Part shown: one piece after another, positions 7,495 through 15,342 of the stretch
Layout of the letters: the number at the start of each line of letters is the position of its first letter
How positions within the stretch are numbered: position 1 is the first letter of the stretch
Source: Desulfofundulus thermosubterraneus DSM 16057
GTDB lineage: Bacteria; Bacillota; Desulfotomaculia; Desulfotomaculales; Desulfovirgulaceae
NCBI RefSeq assembly: GCF_900142025.1
Contig: NZ_FQZM01000032.1
Location: 1-44,243, forward strand
Direction of reading: 5' to 3'
Length of the DNA stretch: 44,243 bases
The notes under the pieces: generated by a model
What the model was told of the DNA's origin: nothing
Databases searched by the model: none
The model's input: the letters and a program-made list of their open reading frames with translations, nothing else
Position numbers and translations under genes: made by a program

Positions 7495-9237
7495 TTACTC
7501 CAGCCTGAACTGGCTGACCATTTCCTTCATAGAACCAGCTATTTTGTTTAGCTCGGCGGCTGAAGCCGCAACTTCTTCCATGGCCGCGGTTTGCTCTTCC
7601 GTGGTAGCCGCCACGTTTTGAACCGCTTCGGACATCTGCCCCGCAGACACAGCCACTTCCTGTGCCTTCTGGCTGAGCTCCTTGACCAGCTCGATAATAG
7701 ACATCAGGGACCGGCCCACTTCCTCCACCACCCGGCTGCCTTGGACGGTTTTTTCCTTGCCGCTCTCCATAATTCTTACGGCCTGGGCGGACTGTTGCTG
7801 CACCTCGCCGATGATGGAGCTTATTTCTTTTGCGGAGCGGGCGGAGTTTTCCGCCAGCTTGCGCACTTCTTCCGCCACTACGGCAAACCCCCGGCCGGCC
7901 TCCCCGGCCCGGGCCGCTTCAATGGCTGCATTTAAGGCCAGGAGATTGGTCTGTTCGGCAATATCGTTAATGGCACCTACAAAGAGCACTATTTTTTCTA
8001 TGGCCTGGATTAACGTTTCTACAGACCGGGCCGCTTCTTGAGACGACTGCTCAATTTCCTGCATGGTATCTATCACCCTGTCGATATTCCGCTGGCTCTG
8101 GTCGGCCTGCCGGCCGGCTTCCGCCAGTTGGCCGGAGACGGCTTTTATGTTTTCAGCCACGTTATCCACCGTAGCGGCAATTTCACCAACGGTAGAGGCA
8201 TTTTCTGTAGCCGCACTTGACGTCTGATCCATCTGGGAGGAAAGTGCCGCCGCGGTGTTGGAAACCTGGGCGCTTCCCTGGCTGATGCCCTGAATCAACT
8301 GCCGCAGCCCCTGGCGCATCTGCTCGAAGGCGTGGGCCAGGCGGCCTATTTCATCGCTGGAGCTTATAGATACTGCCGCCGTGAGATCACCCCGGGCCAA
8401 CCGCTCCGCCGCCACCACCATATCGCTTACCGGCCGCACAAAACGCCGGGCAAAGAAGACTGCAAGCAAAACGGCAAGCACCAGACAGCCCAGAAGCGAA
8501 ATGACAACCGCCAGCACCACCTGTCCGACCCTTTTCATGGTTTCCTGCCTGATCATGGCCGCTTCCTTCTCGATATCGTCCACATATATGCCGCTTCCAA
8601 TAATCCAGTTCCATGGGCCGAACAGCTTCACATAGGAAATCTTGGGGTAACCCACCGAGGGGTCTTCACCGGGCTTGGGCCAGTAATAGGCCACGGTGCC
8701 CTCGCCCTTTTCGGCACAGAGGCGGTTCATTTCCGCAAAAAGTTTCTTCGCCTTCACCCGCTCCTGGACTTCCGGGGCATCCTTGGTATAGATTTGTCCC
8801 TGGTAAAATATGGAGCGTACCAGGGCCAGGTCCTCATCGGCGGCCATGTCCTTACCCTTCAATTCCGGTTTAATGGGGTGCATCAGCATTACCGCCCGTT
8901 CCCCCGCGGTGTGGATCCAGAAATAGCCTTGTCCCTCGTCGTAAAGCATGTGGCTGATGCGTTTAAACGCCCGCTCCTGTGCCTCTTCCACGGAAAATTC
9001 GCCTTTCTGGGCGCGCTGCAGGTATTCATTGAGAAGGTTATGTGCGCTTTCAACCAGGCTCTTTAGCTTTCCCTCCCGCTCCGCCATCATGTGTTCGCGG
9101 GTTTTTTCCATATCGCTTTCCCCAAAACGCTTGATCTGCCACACGCTCAAAGAACCAACGATAAAGGCTGCCACAGTGATAAGGCCGACCACCAGCAGGA
9201 CCACCTTGCCCTGCATGCTTTGAAAACCCCGGGACAT
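7495..9237 (-). CDS. Methyl-accepting chemotaxis protein with an extracytoplasmic Cache domain
   Basis: This transmembrane chemoreceptor (about 580 aa) signals to CheA/CheW. Order: a transmembrane helix near the start ([19 protein letters not shown]); an outer single-Cache domain at about 35-195 with [17 protein letters not shown] and [14 protein letters not shown]; a second transmembrane helix; a HAMP linker containing [10 protein letters not shown]; and a long helical signalling domain with the conserved hairpin tip [20 protein letters not shown]. Cache domains of this type often bind small organic acids, but the ligand is unknown here. The ribosome binding site decides the start. AAGGGGG (9245-9251) is only 1 nt from an ATG at 9243 but 7 nt from the in-frame ATG at 9237, which I therefore prefer. 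It is monocistronic, with its own terminator. Confidence 0.93.
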   Translation of the reverse strand: MSRGFQSMQGKVVLLVVGLITVAAFIVGSLSVWQIKRFGESDMEKTREHMMAEREGKLKSLVESAHNLLNEYLQRAQKGEFSVEEAQERAFKRISHMLYDEGQGYFWIHTAGERAVMLMHPIKPELKGKDMAADEDLALVRSIFYQGQIYTKDAPEVQERVKAKKLFAEMNRLCAEKGEGTVAYYWPKPGEDPSVGYPKISYVKLFGPWNWIIGSGIYVDDIEKEAAMIRQETMKRVGQVVLAVVISLLGCLVLAVLLAVFFARRFVRPVSDMVVAAERLARGDLTAAVSISSSDEIGRLAHAFEQMRQGLRQLIQGISQGSAQVSNTAAALSSQMDQTSSAATENASTVGEIAATVDNVAENIKAVSGQLAEAGRQADQSQRNIDRVIDTMQEIEQSSQEAARSVETLIQAIEKIVLFVGAINDIAEQTNLLALNAAIEAARAGEAGRGFAVVAEEVRKLAENSARSAKEISSIIGEVQQQSAQAVRIMESGKEKTVQGSRVVEEVGRSLMSIIELVKELSQKAQEVAVSAGQMSEAVQNVAATTEEQTAAMEEVAASAAELNKIAGSMKEMVSQFRLE

Positions 9238-9520
9238 GACCATACCCCCTTCGTCAATTTAAGGGGCTATTTTTCGTCAAAATATTCATAATTTCCTGCT
9301 GCAAATTGTCTTGTCGGCTCTCTTTTAACTAGATTTTGTAACAAATTGCCCCCGGCGCGGGTGAAACTGTATATGAAGCCTGATAAATGAAGGTTCTTGA
9401 CGCAATTCCTTTAAAGGCACTGCAATGTACAGCCTGTATTTTTTAGAAACCTGCCCGGCGGGTCACCCATTTTAAAACTAAAAATTTTTCCCCGGGTTAT
9501 GATCCCACAAGCTTAAGGAA
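9238..9520. other. Upstream region of the chemoreceptor, no gene seen
   Basis: Apart from the chemoreceptor ribosome binding site at 9245-9251 I find no open frame, RNA gene or convincing promoter. No clear flagellar-type (sigma-D) promoter could be read. Confidence 0.4.
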
Positions 9521-9575
9521 AAACAAAAAGCCCGTAAGTTTTTTTCGGGCCGCTTGAAATCTCCTTATTTCAAGC
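9521..9575 (-). terminator. Terminator-like hairpins downstream of the tnpA remnant
   Basis: GCCCG (9531-9535) pairs with CGGGC (9546-9550) and is followed on the minus strand by TTTTTGTTTT (complement of 9521-9530). A second perfect 9-bp hairpin, GCTTGAAAT/ATTTCAAGC (9552-9560/9567-9575), stands next to it. Together they could end minus-strand transcription from the transposon remnant. Confidence 0.5.
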
Positions 9576-9676
9576 TTTCCGGCTGATCCGCTGAAGAATT
9601 CCGAGACGAACAGCCTGGTTATCCTGTGTAGCCGCAGCCGGCGCAATTTAATTGAATATATCTTCCAGCTTTATGA

Positions 9677-9915
9677 TCAAATCTTCGAAAATTCCAGGCG
9701 TGACCCCTTGCGTGCTGCCATATACTTCTGGCTTTCCACAATCACCATTTTTTTGCAGCCTATAGGTTTCACCCCCTTCCGGGGTAATTTCTGTGCTTCG
9801 ATATACTTGCGGATGGTTTCAGAGCTTACATTGCCGGCTGTGCCCTGCCGGTGATTACCTTATGTCGTATTTTGGGCAAAACACGATATGGTAATTTATT
9901 TGTTTTTCCTCTCAT
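9677..9915 (-). pseudogene. IS200/IS605 transposase tnpA remnant with internal deletion and frameshift
   Basis: From the ATG at 9915 the frame encodes MRGKTNK and then LPYRVLPKIRHKVITG. This is recognisably the start of an IS200-type Y1 transposase (family form close to YHIVFCPKYRHKVITG), with bases missing around VLPKI. It jumps directly, with a frame change, to GNVSSETIRKYIEAQK, which is the family's C-terminal end. The whole catalytic middle, including the HUH motif, is gone; about 130 aa are expected and fewer than 50 recognisable residues remain. The out-of-frame tail continues to a TGA at 9677. An end hairpin of the element lies just upstream. No tnpB is seen. It cannot be active. Confidence 0.82.
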
Positions 9916-9959
9916 GGTTCAATTATACCATAAAAGCAATGATTGGGCATATTTTTATC

Positions 9960-10020
9960 GCCCTAACGGGCGATGCCCCTTTCATCTCACGGCACAAGGC
10001 CGTGGGTTTTCAGGGGCGGG
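9960..10020 (+). mobile_element. Subterminal palindromes at the left end of the IS200/IS605 remnant
   Basis: CACGGC (9988-9993), loop ACAAG and GCCGTG (9999-10004) form a hairpin nested within GCCCCT (9975-9980) and AGGGGC (10012-10017). A small hairpin CGCCC-taac-GGGCG precedes it (9960-9973). Imperfect hairpins of this sort next to the tnpA start are what the Y1 transposase binds as the left end. Its place just upstream of the tnpA fragment supports the assignment. The exact element boundary and target tetranucleotide were not fixed. Confidence 0.7.
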
Positions 10021-10128
10021 TTTCTATAAGGTCAAGAGTGCCAGCAGGACAAAGATATATCTTGACCAAAAATCTCCCAAATGTTAAATTCATACCGGTA
10101 GCCATACCAGCAAAAGGAGAGGGCGGAA

Positions 10129-10875
10129 ATGTCTGAAGATATGAGGGAATACCTTGAGCCAGTTTTTATTAGAGCCAGGAACCTGCCTGAAGCCTGGTAC
10201 CTGCTTTTAAAAAAGCTGTTTGTAATTGACGCCTATACATATTTCCCCGAGTGGGGCGGCGGCGCGGACGAGCAGGGCCGGTGCGACAACAGCCGGCGGG
10301 AGTTTGATTTCGTAGTCTGCCAGATCACCCACCCCTGGGAGCGGCCGCTCTGCGATATCCTGCCGCCCGGACTAGGTATTCCGGCTCCCCCTACCACGAT
10401 GGACAAGATCGAGGAGTACTTTGCCACCTATATCCTGAACCCGTACAAGGCGGAAAACGAGACGTACACTTACGGCGAACGCATCTGCCAGCAGGTGGAC
10501 GACCTGATTCGCTACTACCGCACTTATGGATTTGACCACGTGAAGGGGTGCATAGAAATCGCTTCTCCCTCCGACCTGGCCAGGGGCAAGTCCCTGCCAT
10601 GCCTCAGGCTGATTGACACCAAAATCCGCATGGATAGAAAGGCCGGCGTTTACCGGATGCACTTTTACGTCTACTTCCGGGCCTGGGATTTGTGGGGCGG
10701 CTTCCCGGTTAACATGGGCGGCCTGCAGTTGTTCAAAGAATGGTTGGTTGAGCAGATAGGCCCCCATCCCAAAACGGGGATCCCCCTGGAAGACGGGGAA
10801 ATGATCGTCATGTCCAAGAGCCTCAATGTGCGCGGCCACATGGAGCCCTACGCACGCGCCAGAGTCGGGCTGTAA
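10129..10875 (+). CDS. Thymidylate synthase superfamily protein (atypical, archaeal-like)
   Basis: This 248-aa protein shows the core of the ThyA/dCMP-hydroxymethylase fold but is only distantly like bacterial ThyA. A candidate nucleophile Cys158 lies in SLPCLRLIDTKIR. It is followed by YVYFRAWDLWGGFPVNMGG (about 180-198), which parallels ThyA's RSxDxxLGxPFNI. The matching nucleotide-binding residues would be Arg184, Asp187 and Asn195. Several such proteins in methanogens and anaerobic Firmicutes are annotated as thymidylate synthase. The folate-binding C-terminus of classical ThyA is not obvious. Start: AAAGGAGAGG precedes the ATG. It stands alone, downstream of an IS200 scar, with no nucleotide-metabolism neighbours, so its role could also be a modified-nucleotide or related methyl transfer. 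Confidence 0.65.
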   Translation: MSEDMREYLEPVFIRARNLPEAWYLLLKKLFVIDAYTYFPEWGGGADEQGRCDNSRREFDFVVCQITHPWERPLCDILPPGLGIPAPPTTMDKIEEYFATYILNPYKAENETYTYGERICQQVDDLIRYYRTYGFDHVKGCIEIASPSDLARGKSLPCLRLIDTKIRMDRKAGVYRMHFYVYFRAWDLWGGFPVNMGGLQLFKEWLVEQIGPHPKTGIPLEDGEMIVMSKSLNVRGHMEPYARARVGL

Positions 10876-10969
10876 AAAATTCAACAGGTGGGTATGCCTT
10901 CGCCGGCTTCTTCGATGTATCCCTATGGCTACCCGCAAGGAAAAACATAATGAAAGGAGGGAAAGATCC

Positions 10970-11737
10970 ATGTCCGAACAACTGTTGAAAGAAATACTCG
11001 GTGAATTAAAGGCCTTGAATCAACGCGTCGGCAATATGGATCAGCGCATCGGCAACGTGGAGCAGCGCATCGGCGGCCTCGAACAAGGCCAGGAGGAGCT
11101 CGCCGGGCGCATGGAACGAATGGAGCAGCGTATCGGCAACGTGGAGCAGGGCCAGCAGGAGCTTGTTAAGCGTGTCAGTGGCCTGGAGCAGGGCCAACAG
11201 GAGCTCGTCCAGCGTGTCACCGGCCTGGAGCGGGGCCAACAGGAACTCGTAGGGCGCGTGGAACGAGTGGAGCAGCGTATCAGCAACGTTGAGCAGGGCC
11301 AGCAGGAGCTCGTCAAGCGCGTCAGTGGCCTGGAGCAGGGCCAGCAGGAGCTTGTCAAGCGTGTCACCGGCCTGGAGCAGGGCCAACAGGAGCTCGTCCA
11401 ACGTGTCACCGGCCTGGAGCGGGGCCAACAGGAACTCGTAGGGCGCGTGGAACGAGTGGAGCAGCGTATCAGCAACGTTGAGCAGGGCCAGCAGGAAATC
11501 GCCGGGCGCATGGAACGAATGGAAACCCGCATGGAAAATGAAATCATCGATAAGGTCCGCGCCCTCTTCGATGCCCGCGCGGTCCACATGGATTACTTCG
11601 TGAGTATCAGGAACTCTGTAGCCAGAATCGAAGAGAGAGTCGAGCACCTTGTACGAAAACAAGTAAAAACTTTTATCAAGCTGGAAGAGCATGACCGGGA
11701 AATCAGACTCCTACGCCTGGAATTATCCGGCCATTAA
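10970..11737 (+). CDS. Coiled-coil repeat protein of unknown function
   Basis: The predicted protein has 255 aa. The true start is the ATG at 10970, 8 nt after AAAGGAGGG; a longer frame reaching back to 10826 overlaps the previous gene and has no ribosome site. Residues about 15-185 are heptad-based 14-residue repeats of the form LVxRVxGLEQGQQE, interleaved with RVERVEQRISNVEQGQQE units. This predicts one long parallel coiled coil. The C-terminal third (MENEIIDKVRALFDARAVHMDY onwards) is less repetitive and ends in a charged helical segment. No transmembrane segment or signal peptide is seen. A 95-bp stretch is duplicated exactly within the gene, so its length probably varies between strains. 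No family is recognised and no function is claimed. Confidence 0.8.
   Translation: MSEQLLKEILGELKALNQRVGNMDQRIGNVEQRIGGLEQGQEELAGRMERMEQRIGNVEQGQQELVKRVSGLEQGQQELVQRVTGLERGQQELVGRVERVEQRISNVEQGQQELVKRVSGLEQGQQELVKRVTGLEQGQQELVQRVTGLERGQQELVGRVERVEQRISNVEQGQQEIAGRMERMETRMENEIIDKVRALFDARAVHMDYFVSIRNSVARIEERVEHLVRKQVKTFIKLEEHDREIRLLRLELSGH
11213..11496 (+). repeat. Two copies of a 189-bp (63-residue) unit within the coiled-coil gene
   Basis: The 95 bp at 11213-11307 and at 11402-11496 are identical, offset by exactly 189 bp (nine heptads), so the reading frame and coiled-coil register are kept. The identity continues upstream with one mismatch. Shorter 42-bp repeats fill the spaces between. Confidence 0.93.
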
Positions 11738-11763
11738 TCTTTTTCCATACGGCAAATACAAAT

Positions 11764-11801
11764 ATAAAAAGACCGCCTCGGGGCTTGGCCTGAAGGCGGT
11801 C
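11764..11801 (-). terminator. Terminator of tRNA-Arg
   Basis: GACCGCCT (11771-11778) pairs with AGGCGGTC (11794-11801). On the minus strand the stem is followed by TTTTTATATT. It lies just past the tRNA 3' end. On the plus strand it could also slow transcripts from the coiled-coil gene. Confidence 0.82.
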
Positions 11802-11807
11802 TTCTTC

Positions 11808-11884
11808 TGGCGTCCCAGGAGGGATTCGAACCCCCGACCCACGGATTAGAAGTCCGTTGCTCTGTCCAGCTGAGCTACTGGGAC
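11808..11884 (-). tRNA. tRNA-Arg (anticodon UCU)
   Basis: The full cloverleaf can be read on the minus strand: acceptor GTCCCAG with CTGGGAC, D arm with AGCTGG, anticodon loop CTTCTAA giving UCU, and T arm with TTCGAAT. The encoded 3' CCA is at 11808-11810. The UCU anticodon reads AGA/AGG arginine codons. Confidence 0.96.
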
Positions 11885-11946
11885 ATGACCTGGGGCAGGT
11901 TGCCTGCTGCCCCTGTTGTTTCTCAGCTTTGTTTCTCAGCTCTTAT

Positions 11947-11975
11947 ATTATATAATACGAAGCATTATACAGCAA
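11947..11975 (-). promoter_or_regulatory. Candidate promoter of tRNA-Arg
   Basis: On the minus strand, TTGCTG (complement of 11970-11975), a 17-bp spacer and TATAAT (complement of 11947-11952) lie about 60 bp before the tRNA. The perfect -10 is convincing, the -35 less so. Read-through from the thiolase gene is an alternative. Confidence 0.5.
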
Positions 11976-11993
11976 CAGTCTGCGACAAGCTTT

Positions 11994-12923
11994 TCAAACT
12001 TCCTGTACCTTTGGCTGGATCAGGGGATCAAGGCCGGCTTTTTGCATCAGGCGGCAAAAAAGGCAGGTATCAGCCGTGGTCGGCTGGCCGCATAGGGAAC
12101 AATTTTTTAATTCCACAGGTAAATCGGTAAAGTTCCTGCGCCCCCTGTCCCAGAAACCGAAGAGGAATCTTTGTTTTGTACCGGGCATTTTCTCTTCCAG
12201 GGAGTTAATTAATTCTTTATAAGTTAAAGATGTTGCCCCCCTGGCCAGCGGGCAGTCGTCGGCAAGAAACTCGATACCCTTTAACCGGCAGTACATTTCC
12301 GTTTCCAGTTCCCCCAGACGGACCAGCGGTTTAACACGGGCGGGAAGGCGGGGATGAGTGGAGGGCAGGTGTGGATACTGGCGTGCCAGGTATCCTTCCT
12401 GCCAGCCAAATAAATTACCAAGCAAAGCCGCTGTTTCGTCGTCCAGATTGTGTCCCGTGGCCACCACCCGGTATCCCTTTTGCTGGACTACAAGGTTCAT
12501 CAGGTACCTCTTAACCGTACCGCAAACGGAACAACTCACCCGGCGGGTGCGCCGAACAATTTGCTGCATATTGCTGCCGTATGTGTCCACCAGTGAAAGC
12601 ACGTACAACCTGGCTCCCCGGTGGGCGGCAAACCTTTCACAAACCAACCGGGAACCCCGGGAATATTCGCCTATGCCCAGGTCCACGTGTAAGCCGTCTG
12701 CCCGGTACCCCAGCGATAAAAGTGCATCCCAGAGGGCCATGCTGTCCTTGCCGCCGGAAACGGCTACCAGCACCTGCTGGTCTTCGGAAAACATTATATA
12801 TTTTTTGATGGCCCTGGCTACTTGCCTTAAAAAGTACTCAAGAAAATGCTCCTGACAAAAGGCTGCATTGGTCGATTTGAGATTTATTACCGACTCCCCT
12901 TTGCATTTCACACAGCGCCGCAT
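11994..12923 (-). CDS. tRNA-thiolating enzyme of the TtuA/NcsA/TtcA PP-loop family
   Basis: The predicted protein (309 aa) is an ATP pyrophosphatase that adenylates a tRNA base before sulfur insertion. It has an N-terminal zinc finger (Cys4, Cys7, Cys23, His26), the PP-loop SGGKDS at 56-61 and a C-terminal zinc finger (Cys275, Cys278, Cys287, Cys290). Cys131, Cys134 and Cys224 match the three [4Fe-4S] ligands of TtuA (130, 133, 222 in Thermus). Two zinc fingers point to the TtuA/NcsA branch, which acts on uridines, rather than TtcA, which makes 2-thiocytidine. The base modified cannot be told from sequence. The start is the ATG at 12923, preceded by GGAGG and GAGGGTGG. The open frame continues upstream through a tRNA gene, but that part is not protein. 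It lies between two tRNA genes. Confidence 0.85.
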   Translation of the reverse strand: MRRCVKCKGESVINLKSTNAAFCQEHFLEYFLRQVARAIKKYIMFSEDQQVLVAVSGGKDSMALWDALLSLGYRADGLHVDLGIGEYSRGSRLVCERFAAHRGARLYVLSLVDTYGSNMQQIVRRTRRVSCSVCGTVKRYLMNLVVQQKGYRVVATGHNLDDETAALLGNLFGWQEGYLARQYPHLPSTHPRLPARVKPLVRLGELETEMYCRLKGIEFLADDCPLARGATSLTYKELINSLEEKMPGTKQRFLFGFWDRGRRNFTDLPVELKNCSLCGQPTTADTCLFCRLMQKAGLDPLIQPKVQEV

Positions 12924-13025
12924 TGTCAACCACCCTCTTTCCTCCGGCAAAAGTGAAAGGGGAGGGAATGGGAATAATCGGGGAGACATTCTGCCGGGTA
13001 TAGCAAAAAGCATATGATCAAAAAC

Positions 13026-13099
13026 TGGAGCGGGTGATGGGAATCGAACCCACGTACCCGGCTTGGAAGGCCGGTGCTCTACCATTGAGCTACACCCGC
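13026..13099 (-). tRNA. tRNA-Gly (anticodon UCC)
   Basis: The minus strand gives GCGGGTG for the acceptor, D arm AGCTCAATGGTAGAGC, anticodon loop CTTCCAA (UCC), T loop TTCGATT and an encoded CCA (13026-13028). A strong promoter lies 37 bp upstream. The thiolase gene follows on the same strand about 100 nt downstream. Confidence 0.96.
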
Positions 13100-13136
13100 T
13101 CGAAAAGAAAAAGTATAAATTATCGGCAGCAAGTAT

Positions 13137-13165
13137 ATTATAGCGAAAACATCGGTGGAAGTCAA
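13137..13165 (-). promoter_or_regulatory. Strong promoter for tRNA-Gly (and possibly the thiolase gene)
   Basis: TTGACT (complement of 13160-13165), exactly 17 bp, then a perfect TATAAT (complement of 13137-13142). This is close to the ideal sigma-A promoter and is placed correctly for the tRNA. Confidence 0.85.
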
Positions 13166-13420
13166 AACAATTATCAGGAAATAAAACATAACTAAACCGC
13201 TAAAATCACCAAAACCGGAATTATACGTTCTCTAGAGCACTCAATGCTCCCAGGGCATTAGCGTGGCATCCCTCAAGGCCAAGGTGATGATCATCCGGGT
13301 TACCCGGGGAATGCTGGCTGATCTGCGTTAAGCACCGCCGTCTCGCGATGGGATGCTCCTCAATTTTTTAAAGGGGGATGTCACACGGGGGCCTGTTTTT
13401 TGCGGCCCTTGCAACTTTTT
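13166..13420. other. Intergenic stretch between tRNA-Gly promoter and the phosphate transporter
   Basis: No gene or RNA can be supported. A short plus-strand frame ending at 13330 (VMIIRVTRGMLADLR) lacks a start with a ribosome binding site. The transporter gene ends here without a clear T-rich terminator. Confidence 0.4.
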
Positions 13421-14440
13421 CTATAACACTGCCGCCAGCCGGCTGATACCAGCGCACAACCCATAGGACAACCCGGCCAGGACTGCAGTCACCGGCAGCG
13501 TCACCAACCAGGCCGTGACGATTTTCCGGGCCGTTCCCCACTTGACTGTGGAAAAACGCCTGGCGGTACCGACGCCAATAACCGAAGAAGAGATGACGTG
13601 GGTGGTACTCACGGGAAGCTTTAATAAGGTGGCTCCCAGAATCACCAGGGTCGAACTCAAGTCGGCGGAAAAACCGCTGCCGGGCTCTAGCTTGATGATG
13701 CGCGTACCCACGGTTTTGATAATTCTCCAACCACCCACCGAGGTGCCCAGTGCCATGGCCAGAGCAGCAGAAAGCTTGACCCAAAATGGAACGTGAAGTG
13801 AGCTTTGAAAACCACCGGCAACCAGGGCAAAGGTAATAATCCCCATGGTTTTCTGGGCATCATTGGTACCGTGGGAAAAGGCCTGGAAAGCGGCGGTAAA
13901 GACCTGGAGCATGCGGAATCGCCGGTTAATCCGGTGAGGAACGGCGTAACGAAAAACTACCTTGATTAAAGTCATAATGGTGAAACCCGTAGCCACGGCC
14001 ACCAGCGGGGAAAAGATCAGGGCTTTCAGGATATTAATGAAACCGTGAAAATTTACCGCCGAGAAACCAGCAGCGGTGATCACGGCCCCAGTTAAAGAAC
14101 CAATCAGGGCGTGGGAGGAACTGCTGGGCAGGCCGTAATACCAGGTGATCAGGTTCCAGACACTGGCCGCCAGAAGAGCAGCCAGCACAATAACCAGACC
14201 GTTACTCAAACTAAAAGGATCGGCAATTTTGCCGCCGATAGTCTTGGCCACGCCCGTGAAGGTCATGGCTCCCACAAAGTTCATCACTGAAGCCAGGATG
14301 ATGGCCGTCCGGGGCGTCAGAGCCTTGGTGGAAATGGAAGTAGCGATGGCATTGGCCGTATCATGAAAACCGTTGATAAAGTCAAAGGTCAGTGCCAGGG
14401 TGATTATCACGAAGATGAGCAACAGGTGAGTGTCCAACAC
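13421..14440 (-). CDS. pit: Inorganic phosphate transporter, PiT family
   Basis: This 339-aa polytopic membrane protein carries both halves of the PiT signature: DFINGFHDTANAIATSIS near residue 20 and SHGTNDAQKTMGI near 190. PiT carriers move metal-phosphate complexes with protons or sodium. The start is a GTG (14440) with AAAGGGG 9-10 nt upstream. It is divergent from the DUF47/PhoU-like gene, its usual partner, across a 192-bp region. The length is at the short end for bacterial Pit but typical for the Firmicutes form without a large central loop. Confidence 0.93.
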   Translation of the reverse strand: MLDTHLLLIFVIITLALTFDFINGFHDTANAIATSISTKALTPRTAIILASVMNFVGAMTFTGVAKTIGGKIADPFSLSNGLVIVLAALLAASVWNLITWYYGLPSSSSHALIGSLTGAVITAAGFSAVNFHGFINILKALIFSPLVAVATGFTIMTLIKVVFRYAVPHRINRRFRMLQVFTAAFQAFSHGTNDAQKTMGIITFALVAGGFQSSLHVPFWVKLSAALAMALGTSVGGWRIIKTVGTRIIKLEPGSGFSADLSSTLVILGATLLKLPVSTTHVISSSVIGVGTARRFSTVKWGTARKIVTAWLVTLPVTAVLAGLSYGLCAGISRLAAVL

Positions 14441-14632
14441 CCGTTATTCCCCTTTCTCCCAACACGGTTGGACAAGATCTCCCTCAGTATATTAACACCA
14501 ATCTCGCTGATTGTTAAGAATTCAACATAAAATTTTTGTCCCTACATACTGATCCCCCTGGACTTTTGGCCATTATAAAGTTTAAAATAGTTCAGGAGAC
14601 AAATAACGGACATAAGTGGGGGCACTTTTTCC
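14441..14632. promoter_or_regulatory. Divergent control region between pit and the PhoU-like gene
   Basis: On the minus strand TTAACA, 17 bp and TAATAT form a possible pit promoter. On the plus strand an AT-rich TATAAA/TAAAAT cluster near 14575-14590 could serve the PhoU-like gene. No Pho box could be read with confidence. Confidence 0.35.
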
Positions 14633-15247
14633 ATGGTTCTAAAACGCAGGCACGATATCTTTTTTGAACATTTTATCCTGATTGCGAAAAACCTGAAAGA
14701 GGCAGCCAGGCTTTTCCGGGAAAACGTCGAGCTTCTGGAGGATACCGAAACTTACGCGGAAAACATTAAACTTCTGGAAGACCGGGGTGACGAGTATACC
14801 CACACCATTTTCAAAGCGCTGAACCAGACCTTCATTACCCCGCTGGAACGGGAAGACATCATGCTGCTGACGGTAAAGCTGGACGACGTGCTGGACGGCA
14901 TGGAAGCCTGCTCGGACCTGCTGGACATATACCGCATTAATGAACCGGACCCGTACATGCGCCTATTCGCGCGGATAGTGGAAAATTGCACGGATGAAAT
15001 TGTTGAAGCCGTGCAACTGCTGGCCGCCAAAAAATTGCCTGATATCCGCCGCCACACCTTCCGGATCAACGACCTGGAAAAAGAGGCAGACCAGCTCTAC
15101 CGAGAAAGTTTGCAGGTTCTCTTCGATGAACATAATGATTTGAAAAAGATTATCCAGCTCAAGGAAATTTACGCAATGATGGAATCCATCCTGGATTGTT
15201 GCGAAGACGTGGCCAATGCCCTGGAAGGCATCATCATGCGTAGCTAG
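14633..15247 (+). CDS. PhoU-like protein, DUF47 family, partner of PiT
   Basis: This 204-aa all-helical cytoplasmic protein is of the DUF47 (PhoU-divergent) family, encoded beside PiT transporters in many bacteria and archaea. Acidic helical segments typical of the metal-binding PhoU fold are visible (LLEDRGDEYTHTIFKAL, REDIMLLTVKLDDVLDGME, RINDLEKEADQLYRESL and the near C-terminal MESILDCCEDVANALEGI). It is thought to regulate phosphate uptake; the mechanism is not known. The start ATG lies behind a G-rich GTGGGGG. It is divergent from pit, with a strong terminator after the stop. Confidence 0.9.
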   Translation: MVLKRRHDIFFEHFILIAKNLKEAARLFRENVELLEDTETYAENIKLLEDRGDEYTHTIFKALNQTFITPLEREDIMLLTVKLDDVLDGMEACSDLLDIYRINEPDPYMRLFARIVENCTDEIVEAVQLLAAKKLPDIRRHTFRINDLEKEADQLYRESLQVLFDEHNDLKKIIQLKEIYAMMESILDCCEDVANALEGIIMRS

Positions 15248-15254
15248 ACCTGGC

Positions 15255-15295
15255 AAAAAACCCCTGGCGCTTGAGCCGCCGGGGGCTGTTTATTA
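15255..15295. terminator. Terminator after the PhoU-like gene, probably bidirectional
   Basis: CCCCTGGCG (15261-15269) pairs with CGCCGGGGG (15277-15285) with one mismatch. AAAAAA lies to the left and TGTTTATTATT to the right, so it can work on either strand. Confidence 0.8.
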
Positions 15296-15296
15296 T

Positions 15297-15323
15297 TGAA
15301 AACCCCCGGGCCTGTCCCGGGGG
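15297..15323 (-). terminator. Terminator of the murI-rph-rdgB-yfcE side
   Basis: A perfect 8-bp stem, CCCCCGGG (15303-15310) with CCCGGGGG (15316-15323), is followed on the minus strand by TTTTCAATAAT. It lies 20 nt past the yfcE stop. Confidence 0.75.
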
Positions 15324-15342
15324 AAATTCACGGCCCTCTTCC

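Noticed and set aside
8332-9066. Long plus-strand frame of 244 codons within the chemoreceptor gene
   Set aside because: It is antisense to a gene with full domain structure; the product is His/Gly/Gln-rich and shows no family features.
11006-11692. Minus-strand 228-codon Leu-rich repeat-like frame
   Set aside because: It is the shadow of the 42-bp repeats in the coiled-coil gene; the repeat pattern alone keeps it open.
12924-13085. N-terminal extension of the tRNA thiolase
   Set aside because: The added residues (MVEHRPSKPGTWVRFP) are a translation of tRNA-Gly, and a ribosome site supports the ATG at 12923.
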